DNA of 64,000 nt from Amycolatopsis aidingensis (GTDB taxonomy: Bacteria > Actinomycetota > Actinomycetes > Mycobacteriales > Pseudonocardiaceae). A program made the position numbers and the translations under genes. The stretch spans positions 434,001 to 498,000 of the forward strand of contig NZ_CP076538.1 in assembly GCF_018885265.1 (NCBI RefSeq), in the 5' to 3' direction. Each line of letters begins with the position of its first letter. The first letter of the stretch is position 1. Under the pieces are notes generated by a model. The model did no database searches. It was not told the origin of the DNA and saw only the letters and a program-made list of their open reading frames with translations. This document shows, one piece after another, positions 16,081 through 23,767 of this stretch.

Positions 16081-17286
16081 GTGGAGTTGGTACTCGCTTT
16101 CGGAGTCGTCCTGCTGATCAGCGTGTCGCTGTCCGGCGTGGCGGCGCGGACCATCCTGTCCACCGCGCTGCTGTTCCTGCTGGCCGGCGCGCTGATCGGC
16201 GGGGGCGGCTTCGGCCTCGTCGAGATCGGCGCGCGGGACCCGCTGGTCACCTCGCTGGCCGATATCGCGCTGTTCACCGTGCTGTTCACCGACGGGCAGC
16301 GGGTCGGTCTGCCCGCACTGCGGGAGAACTGGCGGCTGTCCGGGCGGGCGCTGGGCCTCGCGATGCCGTTGACGATGGTCGGCATCGCGGTGCCCGCGCA
16401 CTTCCTCGCCGGGCTGGACTGGCCGACGGCCTTCCTGCTCGGCGCCATCCTCTCGCCGACCGACCCGGTGTTCGCCGCGGCGATCGTCGGCCGTAAGGAC
16501 GTGCCGCTGCGGTTGCGCCGCCTGCTCAACGTCGAGTCCGGACTGAACGACGGGCTCGCCCTGCCGTTCGTGCTGATCTTCCTTGCCACCGTGGAGCACG
16601 AGCCGTCGGAGCTGGGCACGGTGGCAACCGAACTGGCACTCGGGCTGCTGTTCGGGATCGGGATCCCGGTGCTGGTGGCACTGGCCTGGCGGCTGCGGCT
16701 ACTCACAGCCGAGCCACGGCTGCAGGCACTCGGGCCGCTGGCGATCGCGGTCATGCTGTACGCGGCCTGCCACCTCACGCACGCCAACCCCTACCTCGCC
16801 GCGTTCGTCGCCGGTTCCGCCCTTGCCACTATGGACAAGGTCGCGGTTGAGCATTTCGAACCGCTGGGCGAGATCCTTTCCGAGATCACCAAGTTCGCCG
16901 CGCTGCTGGTCTTCGGCGCGCTGATCACCCCGGAGCGGCTGTCCCACCTCGGCGTCGGGGAATGGGCGCTGGCCGTGCTGGCCATCCTGCTCGTCCGGCC
17001 GGCCGCGATGCTGCTGTCCCTGGCCCGCACCAGGCAGCTGAGCCGGGGAGAGCGGCTGACCGCCGCATGGTTCGGCCCCAAGGGCTTCGCCTCGGTGGTG
17101 TACGGACTGCTGGCCCTGCAATCGGGCATTCCGTCCAATGAGGCGGTTTTCGACCTGGTCGCCGTCACCATCGCACTGTCCATTGTGCTGCACTCCTCCA
17201 CCGACGTGCCGGTCGCGCGGGCCCTGCGGGTGGAGCCGCCGGACAACCTGCCCACCGGTAAGCCCGTTCAGGACAAACCGGACTGA
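16081..17286 (+). CDS. CPA1-type Na+/H+ (cation/proton) antiporter
   Basis: 401 residues, very hydrophobic, about 12 membrane helices. LSPTDPVFAAAIVGR (near residues 140–155) is the conserved TDP ion-binding motif of the CPA1/NhaP family, and NVESGLNDGLALPFV contains the second conserved acidic residue (ND-type). The GTG start follows GGGGGAG. The protein would exchange sodium or potassium for protons at the cell membrane. It stands alone between the haloperoxidase and protease genes. Confidence 0.9.
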   Translation: MELVLAFGVVLLISVSLSGVAARTILSTALLFLLAGALIGGGGFGLVEIGARDPLVTSLADIALFTVLFTDGQRVGLPALRENWRLSGRALGLAMPLTMVGIAVPAHFLAGLDWPTAFLLGAILSPTDPVFAAAIVGRKDVPLRLRRLLNVESGLNDGLALPFVLIFLATVEHEPSELGTVATELALGLLFGIGIPVLVALAWRLRLLTAEPRLQALGPLAIAVMLYAACHLTHANPYLAAFVAGSALATMDKVAVEHFEPLGEILSEITKFAALLVFGALITPERLSHLGVGEWALAVLAILLVRPAAMLLSLARTRQLSRGERLTAAWFGPKGFASVVYGLLALQSGIPSNEAVFDLVAVTIALSIVLHSSTDVPVARALRVEPPDNLPTGKPVQDKPD

Positions 17287-17389
17287 TCGCCAGGGAAGTC
17301 GGAACTTTCGGCGGGTGTCAACAATTCACCAACCCCGCTTACCGTCCGAACAGGTCTCCGGCGCGGGGGCCTGGAAGGAGAGGTAGCTC

Positions 17390-18160
17390 ATGAGGGCACG
17401 TTCTCTGGCCGTGAGCCTGGTCGCGGGCGCCGCATGCGCCCTGGCCGGGGCCGTCGGGGCCGGTTCGGCGAACGCTGATGTCATCCCCTTCATCGTCGGC
17501 GGGCAGGACGCCGACCAGGAGTACTCGTTCATGGTGTCGCTGGCCAGCGGCGGCGGCCACTTCTGCGGCGGTTCGCTGATCGAGCCGGAGTGGGTGCTCA
17601 CCGCCGCGCACTGCGTGGACGGCAGCTCGCCCGGCTCGATCACCGGGCGGATCGGCAGCAACGACCGCACCCAGGGCGGGGAGCAGGTGCAGGCAGCCGA
17701 GATCGTGGTCCACCCGGACTACGACCCCACCGCGGCCGGAGCGGACATCGCGCTGGTACGGCTGTCCGCGCCGGCCGAGTCGGCACCCGTGGCGCTGGGC
17801 AGCAGCACCAGCGCGGGCACCCAGTCCCGGCTGCTCGGCTGGGGACAGACCTGCCCTGAGCGCGGCCAGTGCGGCGCGCCGGTGCGGCTGCAGCAGCTGG
17901 ACACCCAGGTCCTCGCGGCCACGGAGTGCTCGGGTATCGACGGCGACACCGAGCTGTGTACGGACAACCCCGGTGGGGACGCCGGGGCCTGCTACGGCGA
18001 CTCGGGCGGCCCGCAGGTCGTGCGGGCGGGCAGCGGCTGGGAGCTGATCGGGGTCACCAGCCGCAGCGGCAACGGTGACCCGGTGTGCGCGACCGGACCG
18101 TCGATCTACACCTCCGCGCCTGCCTACGCGGACTGGATCACCGGGCACACCGGGGCCTGA
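17390..18160 (+). CDS. Secreted S1-family serine protease
   Basis: 256 residues. A signal peptide of about 30 residues (ending GSANA) and a short propeptide precede IVGG, the mature N-terminus of chymotrypsin-fold proteases. The catalytic triad is His74 (TAAHC), Asp119 (DIALVRL) and Ser205 (GDSGGP). Six or more cysteines suggest disulfides. The residue at the position of trypsin Asp189 is Gly199, so trypsin-like Arg/Lys specificity is unlikely and a small or hydrophobic P1 residue is more probable. AAGGAGAGGTAGCTC before the ATG is a strong ribosome-binding site. The gene is convergent with gnd across a hairpin. Confidence 0.92.
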   Translation: MRARSLAVSLVAGAACALAGAVGAGSANADVIPFIVGGQDADQEYSFMVSLASGGGHFCGGSLIEPEWVLTAAHCVDGSSPGSITGRIGSNDRTQGGEQVQAAEIVVHPDYDPTAAGADIALVRLSAPAESAPVALGSSTSAGTQSRLLGWGQTCPERGQCGAPVRLQQLDTQVLAATECSGIDGDTELCTDNPGGDAGACYGDSGGPQVVRAGSGWELIGVTSRSGNGDPVCATGPSIYTSAPAYADWITGHTGA

Positions 18161-18170
18161 GTTCGGGGGA

Positions 18171-18200
18171 GGGGCCGTGCGCCGCCGGGCGCACGGCCCC
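18171..18200. terminator. GC-rich hairpin terminator between protease and gnd
   Basis: Thirteen-base perfect arms at 18171–18183 and 18188–18200 around a GCCG loop, followed by TTGTTT on the plus strand. It lies between two convergent genes. It should terminate the protease transcript and may serve the opposite one as well. Confidence 0.8.
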
Positions 18201-18230
18201 TTGTTTCCGGCGATATCGTCCGCGCCGGGG

Positions 18231-19670
18231 TCAGGCCCTGCGCTCGGCGCGTTCCGTGGTGGCCCACTCGGTGTGGAAGGTCCCTTCCCGGTCCACCCGC
18301 CGGTAGGTGTGCGCCCCGAAGTAGTCGCGCTGCCCCTGGACCAGCGCGGCAGGCAGGCGCTCGGCGCGCAGCGCGTCGTAGTAGGCGAGCGCGGTGGAGA
18401 ATCCGGGGGTGGGGATGCCGAGCCGGGTCGCGGTGGACACCACCGAGCGCCAGGCGTCCTGCCCGTCCTCGACGGCCTTGCGGAACTCGCCGCTGGTGAG
18501 CAGGGTGGGCAGGCTCGGCTCGGCCGCGTAGGCGGCGCGGATGTCGTCAAGGAACTTCGCCCGGATGATGCAGCCGCCACGCCAGATGGACGCCACCGCC
18601 CCGAGGTCCACGTTCCAGCCGTACTCCGCGCTGCCGGCCTGGATCTGGTTGAACCCCTGCGCGTAGGCGACCACCTTGGAGGCGTAGAGCGCCTGTTCCA
18701 CGTCCTGCGCGAAGCGCTCGGCCTCGGCGCCGGTGAGCTTCGCCCTTGCGGGTCCGGCCAGCCCGCGGGCGGCCGCGCGCAGGTCGGCGTGGCCGGACAG
18801 CGAGCGGGCGAAGGTGGCCTCGGCGATCCCGCTGATCGGGATGCCGAGGTCGAGACCGATCTGCACGGTCCACCTGCCGGTGCCTTTCTGCTCGGCCTGG
18901 TCGGCCACCACGTCCACGAACGGCTTGCCGGTCGCGGCGTCGGTGTGCGCCAGCACCTGCTCGGTGATCTCGATCAGGTACGAGTCCAGCCTGCCGGTGT
19001 TCCACGCACGGAACACCTCGGCGATCTGCGCGGGTTCGTAGCCGAGCCCGCCGCGCAGCAGGTCGAATGACTCCGCGATCAGCTGCATATCGGCGTACTC
19101 GATGCCGTTGTGCACCATCTTGACGAAGTGCCCCGCGCCGTCCGGGCCGACGTGCGTGCAGCAGGGTGTGCCGTCGACCTTGGCCGCGATGTCCTCCAGC
19201 AGCGGGCCGAGCGACTCGTAGGAGGCGACCGACCCGCCCGGCATGATGCTCGGGCCGTGTAGCGCGCCCTCCTCACCGCCGGAGACCCCGGTGCCAACGA
19301 AGTGCAGCCCGCGCTCGCGCAGGGTGGCCTCCCTGCGCCGGGTGTCCGCGAAATGCGCGTTCCCCGCGTCCACGATCACGTCCCCGGTGTCCAGCAGCGG
19401 GGCGAACTCCTCGATCACGGCATCGGTCGGCGCGCCGGCCTGGACCATGACGACCAGCTGCCGTGGTCGTTCCAGCGAGTCCACGAACTCGCGCGCCGAG
19501 TAGGCGGGCCGGAACTCGCCCTCCGAACCGAACTGCTCGACCAGATCCCTGGTGCGTTGTTCGGAACGGTTGTGCACCGCGACGGTGTGCCCGTGCCGCG
19601 CCAGATTGCGGGCCAGGTTGCGGCCCATCACCGCAAGCCCGGTCACGCCGATGCTCGCCTTGTCGCTCAT
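18231..19670 (-). CDS. gnd: 6-phosphogluconate dehydrogenase, decarboxylating
   Basis: 479 residues, the usual length for the long form of this enzyme. The N-terminal Rossmann motif is GVTGLAVMGRNLARN. The catalytic signature VSGGEEGALHGPSIMPGG and KMVHNGIEYADMQL (substrate Lys, His and Asn) are present. The C-terminal helical domain includes WRGGCIIRAKFLDDI. The enzyme makes ribulose 5-phosphate, CO2 and NADPH in the oxidative pentose phosphate pathway, in the cytoplasm. The ATG at 19670 begins MSDKASIGV, as in homologues; the longer reading frame upstream is not coding. It is monocistronic here. Confidence 0.96.
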   Translation of the reverse strand: MSDKASIGVTGLAVMGRNLARNLARHGHTVAVHNRSEQRTRDLVEQFGSEGEFRPAYSAREFVDSLERPRQLVVMVQAGAPTDAVIEEFAPLLDTGDVIVDAGNAHFADTRRREATLRERGLHFVGTGVSGGEEGALHGPSIMPGGSVASYESLGPLLEDIAAKVDGTPCCTHVGPDGAGHFVKMVHNGIEYADMQLIAESFDLLRGGLGYEPAQIAEVFRAWNTGRLDSYLIEITEQVLAHTDAATGKPFVDVVADQAEQKGTGRWTVQIGLDLGIPISGIAEATFARSLSGHADLRAAARGLAGPARAKLTGAEAERFAQDVEQALYASKVVAYAQGFNQIQAGSAEYGWNVDLGAVASIWRGGCIIRAKFLDDIRAAYAAEPSLPTLLTSGEFRKAVEDGQDAWRSVVSTATRLGIPTPGFSTALAYYDALRAERLPAALVQGQRDYFGAHTYRRVDREGTFHTEWATTERAERRA

Positions 19671-19830
19671 CCGCTGCCAGCCTCCTCCAGCTCGTCCAGC
19701 TAGCCTTGATCGCAGACTATCGTCGCCTGGCGGCGGACTCGAATTCCGGGACGCGAAAAGGTAATGTCTGGAGCCCTGTGATTCCTTTGTTGCGAGAGTG
19801 GGGTGTCGTGTCGCTGGTGGGTAGGTCCTG

Positions 19831-20688
19831 ATGGCCAGCACGGTGACCTCGCGCCGGAAGCAGTTGGGCAATGAGTTGCGGCACGCCCGCGCCGCGGCCG
19901 GCTTCACCCAGCAACAGGTGGCGAACGTTCTGGGCTGCACGCAGGGCAAAGTCAACAAGATCGAGTCGGGCGCGGTGGGGGTCAAGCTCGGCGACGTGCG
20001 GGCAATGCTCGAGGCCTTCGGCGTTCTCGGTGAGGAGGCGGAGACGTTGATGGGCCTCGCCCGCGCCGCGGCGGGGCAGCGTGGCCAGTGGTCGGGCTAC
20101 CGCTCCGTGGTTCCGCACTGGTTCCGCACCTTCACCGATCTCGAGCCCGCGGCCACCGAGATCATGACCTGGCACGGCGAGCGGATCCCCGGCCCGCTGC
20201 AGTCTGAGCACTACATGCTCAAGCAGTTCACCGAGTTCGGCGCCACCGACGTGACCTCGCTGGTGCGCAACCGGCTGGACCGCAAGGCCATCTTCGATCA
20301 GCAGCAACCGCCGTACTACCGGTTCATCATCAGCGAGTCGGCGCTGCGGCGTGCGCCAGGTGGGCACGCGCCCGCGGTGATGCTGGACCAGCTCGAGCAC
20401 CTGCTCGAACTGGAGCGCCGGTCCCGGGTCTACATTCACGTGCTGCCGTTCGGCGCCCGGCTGGCCGCGGTGCCGAACGACTTCACCATCATGCGGTTCC
20501 CGGACCGGACCAGGGACTTCGTCTACGTCGAGCACTGCGCGGGCGGGCTGTACCTTGACGACATCAAGGACTTCCAGATCTTCGTGGACGCCTGGGACCG
20601 GTTGCGCGGTGCGGCGCTCGAGCGGCATGAGACCCGGCAGTTCTTCAAGGAGCTGGCCGAGTTGTATCGCGGGCAGATGAACGCCTGA
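19831..20688 (+). CDS. Scr1-type XRE regulator (HTH plus DUF5753)
   Basis: 285 residues. An XRE helix-turn-helix lies at about residues 13–70 (AGFTQQQVANVLGCTQGKVN). The remainder is the DUF5753 domain, recognisable from ATEIMTWHGERIPGPLQSEHY and the VYIHVLPFGARLAAVPNDFTI region. These regulators are common in actinomycetes and are normally encoded directly before a DUF397 protein, as in the Streptomyces Scr1/BldB-associated and toxin-antitoxin-like pairs. Here a methyltransferase gene lies between it and the DUF397 gene at 22020. Its likely role is a developmental or antibiotic-type regulator. Confidence 0.9.
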   Translation: MASTVTSRRKQLGNELRHARAAAGFTQQQVANVLGCTQGKVNKIESGAVGVKLGDVRAMLEAFGVLGEEAETLMGLARAAAGQRGQWSGYRSVVPHWFRTFTDLEPAATEIMTWHGERIPGPLQSEHYMLKQFTEFGATDVTSLVRNRLDRKAIFDQQQPPYYRFIISESALRRAPGGHAPAVMLDQLEHLLELERRSRVYIHVLPFGARLAAVPNDFTIMRFPDRTRDFVYVEHCAGGLYLDDIKDFQIFVDAWDRLRGAALERHETRQFFKELAELYRGQMNA

Positions 20689-20807
20689 TGACCAGTCTGT
20701 CTTACCCAGGTCGTTGGTACCAAGGGTGATCACTATGTCCCGGTGTCACCCGTTTGTACTAACCTGGCGGTGGACTAAACCACCGCGCGTGCTGGAGGAC
20801 GATCTAC

Positions 20808-21653
20808 GTGAGTGACAACGCCGACCCGGACTTCATGCCCGAGGACATCGACCTGGATCGGCCCAATCCGGCGCGTGTCTACGACTGGCTGCTCGGGGGC
20901 GAGGCCAACTGGGCCGTCGACCGTGAGTTCGGTGAGCAGATCCTGCAGGTGACGCCGCACGCGCGGGCCGGGGCCATGGTCAACCGGGAGTTCCTCGGCC
21001 GCGCGGTGCGGTACTGCGTCCAGCAGGGCATCACGCAGTTCCTGGACATCGGCTCCGGGGTGCCGACGGTCGGCAACGTGCACGAGGTCGCCCAGTCGCT
21101 CGCCCCGGACAGCCGGTGTGTCTACGTGGACAACGAGCCGGTGGCGGTGGCGCACTCGAAGATCCTGCTGGAGCGGCACGGCGATCCGGAACGGCACGCG
21201 GTGCTCAGGGGCGACCTGCGGGACGTCCGGGACGTCTGGAAGCAGGCGCTGGGCACCGGCGTGCTCGATCCGGACCGGCCGGTCGGGTTGCTGATGGTCG
21301 CCGTGCTGCACTTCATCGACGAGGGCGCGCACGAGGCGGTCGCCCGCTACCGGGAACTGCTGCCAGCCGGCTCCCACCTGGTGGTGTCACACGGTTCGTA
21401 CGACGGGGTGCCCGCGGAACAGCTCGCGCAGCTCGAGCGGGTCATCAAGCAGTACCAGCGGTCGAGCGCCCCGGCCCAGGGCCGCAGCCGCGACGAGGTC
21501 ACGGCTTTCTTCGGGGACTTCGACCTGGTCGAGCCAGGTGTCGTGTGGCTTCCGCAGTGGCGTCCTGGCGAGGGTGAGTCGAAAGCGACTGCCCAGTTTC
21601 TCGACAACCCGTCCTCGTCCTGCGTTCTCGGCGGTGTTGCCAGGAAGGCGTGA
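20808..21653 (+). CDS. SAM-dependent methyltransferase, DUF574 (Methyltransf_19) family
   Basis: 281 residues. The N-terminus (IDLDRPNPARVYDWLLGGEANWAVDRE) is the hallmark of this actinobacterial family. FLDIGSGVPTVGNVHE is the SAM-binding motif I and VYVDNEPVAVAHS is motif II. The GTG start lies 12 bases after GGAGGACG. The family is abundant in filamentous actinomycetes and its substrate is generally unknown. It lies between an XRE regulator and a DUF397 protein, in the same direction with gaps of 119 and 366 bases, so it may not be in one transcript with either. Confidence 0.9.
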   Translation: MSDNADPDFMPEDIDLDRPNPARVYDWLLGGEANWAVDREFGEQILQVTPHARAGAMVNREFLGRAVRYCVQQGITQFLDIGSGVPTVGNVHEVAQSLAPDSRCVYVDNEPVAVAHSKILLERHGDPERHAVLRGDLRDVRDVWKQALGTGVLDPDRPVGLLMVAVLHFIDEGAHEAVARYRELLPAGSHLVVSHGSYDGVPAEQLAQLERVIKQYQRSSAPAQGRSRDEVTAFFGDFDLVEPGVVWLPQWRPGEGESKATAQFLDNPSSSCVLGGVARKA

Positions 21654-22019
21654 CGCGGAAGCGCCCGCGGCAGGCTCCAGGTCCAGACGTACGGTCATGG
21701 CCCCTCACCGACCCATCGTGGGCTGGTCGAGGCGTTGCGCGCTCATGGTCACCTGCGCATCCGAGATGACCGTTCGTTGAATTTTCACTCCTGCTCCTCC
21801 CCAGTTGAGCGCCTGTCGTCGGGTGCTTGTGGCTACTGCTTGCACAAGATCACTACCGACTAGTAATAATCCTACTCGTAGATTAATCACACTGTCGAGC
21901 CAACCGCTGCAATGTCGCTCAGACGGCGGCATGGTGGGTGGCACTGACTACGGGGCGCCGGAACTGGGCAGGCACGTGCAGGCCCGTACCGGTTCCGAAA
22001 CTTGGCACGGAGGTACCTC
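21654..22019. other. 366-base non-coding interval before DUF397 gene
   Basis: No convincing gene was found. A 79-codon minus-strand reading frame (21705–21944) has no family features and no good ribosome-binding site. The interval is GC-rich at first and turns AT-rich from about 21840 to 21895, where a promoter for the DUF397 gene is plausible. Confidence 0.6.
21840..21869 (+). promoter_or_regulatory. Candidate sigma-70 promoter for DUF397 gene
   Basis: TTGCAC at 21840–21845 and TAATAA at 21864–21869 are separated by 18 bases, inside the most AT-rich patch of the interval. This would give the DUF397 gene its own promoter and a leader of about 145 bases. Assigned by consensus resemblance only. 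Confidence 0.4.
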
Positions 22020-22271
22020 GTGGCCGATTATGCCGCGAAGACGGATTACAACCCGAACACGGCAGCGAGCCTGTTCCAGGCCGCGAACTGGCAGAAGTCC
22101 TTCGCCAGTGAGCCCAACGGCGGGAACTGCGTCGAGGTCAACCTGGGGCACGGGCTCGTCGGCCTGCGGGACACGAAGCTGGCCGAGAGCCCGGTCTTCG
22201 TCTTCGACGCCGACGAGTGGACGGCGTTCCTCGTCGCGGTCAAGGCGGGGCAGTTCGACCTGCCGGGCTGA
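22020..22271 (+). CDS. DUF397 domain protein
   Basis: 83 residues. The pattern FQAANWQKSFASEPNGGNCVE, then VGLRDTKLAESPVFVFDADEWTAFLVAVKAGQFDLPG, is diagnostic of DUF397, a small actinomycete family that pairs with XRE–DUF5753 regulators and has been described as antitoxin-like or as a modulator of the regulator. The GTG at 22020 is chosen because GGAGG lies six bases upstream; a TTG six codons earlier overlaps that site. It is separated from its usual partner type by a methyltransferase gene. Confidence 0.88.
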   Translation: MADYAAKTDYNPNTAASLFQAANWQKSFASEPNGGNCVEVNLGHGLVGLRDTKLAESPVFVFDADEWTAFLVAVKAGQFDLPG

Positions 22272-22331
22272 CCGAACTCAGTACTTTCGTACGAAAGAGG
22301 ATGTGACGCCAGACACGCCTCTGTCTGGTCC

Positions 22332-22368
22332 GGTTCGCACTGGTCCGCGCGGCGAACCAGTGCGAACC
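22332..22368. terminator. 13-bp hairpin downstream of DUF397 gene
   Basis: Perfect 13-base arms at 22332–22344 and 22356–22368 flank an 11-base loop, 60 bases after the DUF397 stop. There is no T-run. The right arm overlaps a tandem GCGAACCAGT direct repeat (22353–22362, 22363–22372). It may be a terminator without a T tract or a regulatory structure for the next gene. Confidence 0.5.
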
Positions 22369-22497
22369 AGTGGTCTGCCGATGCCGGGTTGCCAGTGGTT
22401 GCGATGAGTTCTGTCGATCGGTGCACCCGCTGAGGTCCATGCGGTCGGTGGCTGGCCGAATGATAACGTTTCCCTGGTTGTTGGCTCGACGAGTGGG

Positions 22498-23712
22498 ATG
22501 AAATTCGTGACGTTGAAAGAACGTGTCCTTCGCCGTTGTTTTGTCTACTCATCCCTGATCGTTGTCGGCTTCATCAACCTGATCTCGTCGGCAAGTTTCA
22601 GCAGGGATGCCCACGAGCAGGCTTTCGGCGACGCCATCAACTACTTCAAGATGTCGCAGGAGACGTTCGCGCAGGTCGACAACCCTTTCGCGCTGCGAAT
22701 ACTGACTCCCTGGCTGGTGAATATCATCCATGGGGTATCCGGTCTTGATCTCGATTATGCCTGGATACTATTCACCTTTACGGTGACGAATATTGCGATA
22801 TTAGTTTTCTTCGAGCTGCTGTGGAGCCACTTCCGCTTAAGTCTTTTCACTAGTACGACGTTCGCTCTTGTTCTCGCGTTCACCTTCAGCTACACGATCT
22901 ACAACTACGGGAACGTCTGGCTTGTCGACCCGTTGAACAACCTGCTGTATGCGATCGCCATCTACTTCCTGTTCAAGCGACGCTTGTGGCAGTTCCTGCT
23001 GATTGTCGTCATCGGCTCGATCAACAAGGAGACCACACTCCTGCTTGCCCCGCTGTATCCGTTGCTGGTGTGGATCCGGTCTGGATCGCTGCGCGCACGG
23101 AGCGTGCTCTACAGCGCATTGGGCGTGGTGATCGCCGCGGCCCTCTACTTCCTCTTCCGGATTTGGGCACAGGCGCAGATCGGTGGTGACGAGGGCTACC
23201 AGGCACTGTCCGGTCAGAACGGGACCAGTGTCCTCGAGAACATCCTGTTCGCGCTCAATATTCGCAAGGGGAACGAGCAACTCTTGTTGTTCGGGGTTTT
23301 CGACTTCATGTGGTTGATTGCCGCTTACGGTCTGTACCGTCTCTATCGGCAAAGCGGGGTGCGCAGCGAGTTGTTCGTGGTCAATGTGTTTATTTTTCTC
23401 ACCTGTCTGCTTGGCCGGGTTTTCGCGACCGATACTCAGCGGGTCTTTGTCATGATCGCGCCCGTGCTACTGGCCGCGGCCGCGTTGCTGTTCGATCACT
23501 TCCGGAACGAGGCCGATCGTCTCTTGATCGGGTTTCTGGTGTTTTTGTACGTCGCGCTCAACCTCAGGTGGGTCACCGAGGACGCGGCCATCATCGTCAA
23601 TGTGGTGGCGCTGGGGGTGTTCGTGGCCATGTTGAAGCCACAGCGGGGTTTACCTGGATGGCAAGCACCGAAGGACCCACCAGCCTGGTTGAACCAGCCG
23701 GGTTCCCGGTAA
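22498..23712 (+). CDS. Multi-spanning membrane protein, GT-C-like
   Basis: 404 residues with about ten hydrophobic segments: residues 13–33, 70–90, 95–125, 135–155, 160–185, 200–220 and several after 265. DAINYFKMSQE near the N-terminus, after the first helix, is followed by a short loop (NPFALRILTPWLVN), and INKETTLLLAPLY lies between later helices. This resembles GT-C-fold glycosyltransferases or EpsG-type proteins, but I cannot name a family. Base composition is visibly richer in A/T than its neighbours and codon use is less GC-biased, consistent with acquisition by transfer. The ATG start has only a weak GAGTGGG upstream. Confidence 0.65.
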   Translation: MKFVTLKERVLRRCFVYSSLIVVGFINLISSASFSRDAHEQAFGDAINYFKMSQETFAQVDNPFALRILTPWLVNIIHGVSGLDLDYAWILFTFTVTNIAILVFFELLWSHFRLSLFTSTTFALVLAFTFSYTIYNYGNVWLVDPLNNLLYAIAIYFLFKRRLWQFLLIVVIGSINKETTLLLAPLYPLLVWIRSGSLRARSVLYSALGVVIAAALYFLFRIWAQAQIGGDEGYQALSGQNGTSVLENILFALNIRKGNEQLLLFGVFDFMWLIAAYGLYRLYRQSGVRSELFVVNVFIFLTCLLGRVFATDTQRVFVMIAPVLLAAAALLFDHFRNEADRLLIGFLVFLYVALNLRWVTEDAAIIVNVVALGVFVAMLKPQRGLPGWQAPKDPPAWLNQPGSR

Positions 23713-23716
23713 CCGT

Positions 23717-23758
23717 CCGTCCTGGGCCCAGCGACCATGCTCACCGGGCCCAGGACGG
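23717..23758. terminator. 13-bp hairpin between convergent genes
   Basis: Arms CCGTCCTGGGCCC (23717–23729) and its complement (23746–23758) pair perfectly around a 16-base loop. It lies between the ends of the membrane protein gene and the lectin-like gene, and probably terminates both. Confidence 0.7.
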
Positions 23759-23767
23759 GGTGGCGTG

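Noticed and set aside
21705..21944. 79-codon minus-strand frame before the DUF397 gene
   Set aside because: No family features, no good start site, and it covers the AT-rich promoter-like patch.
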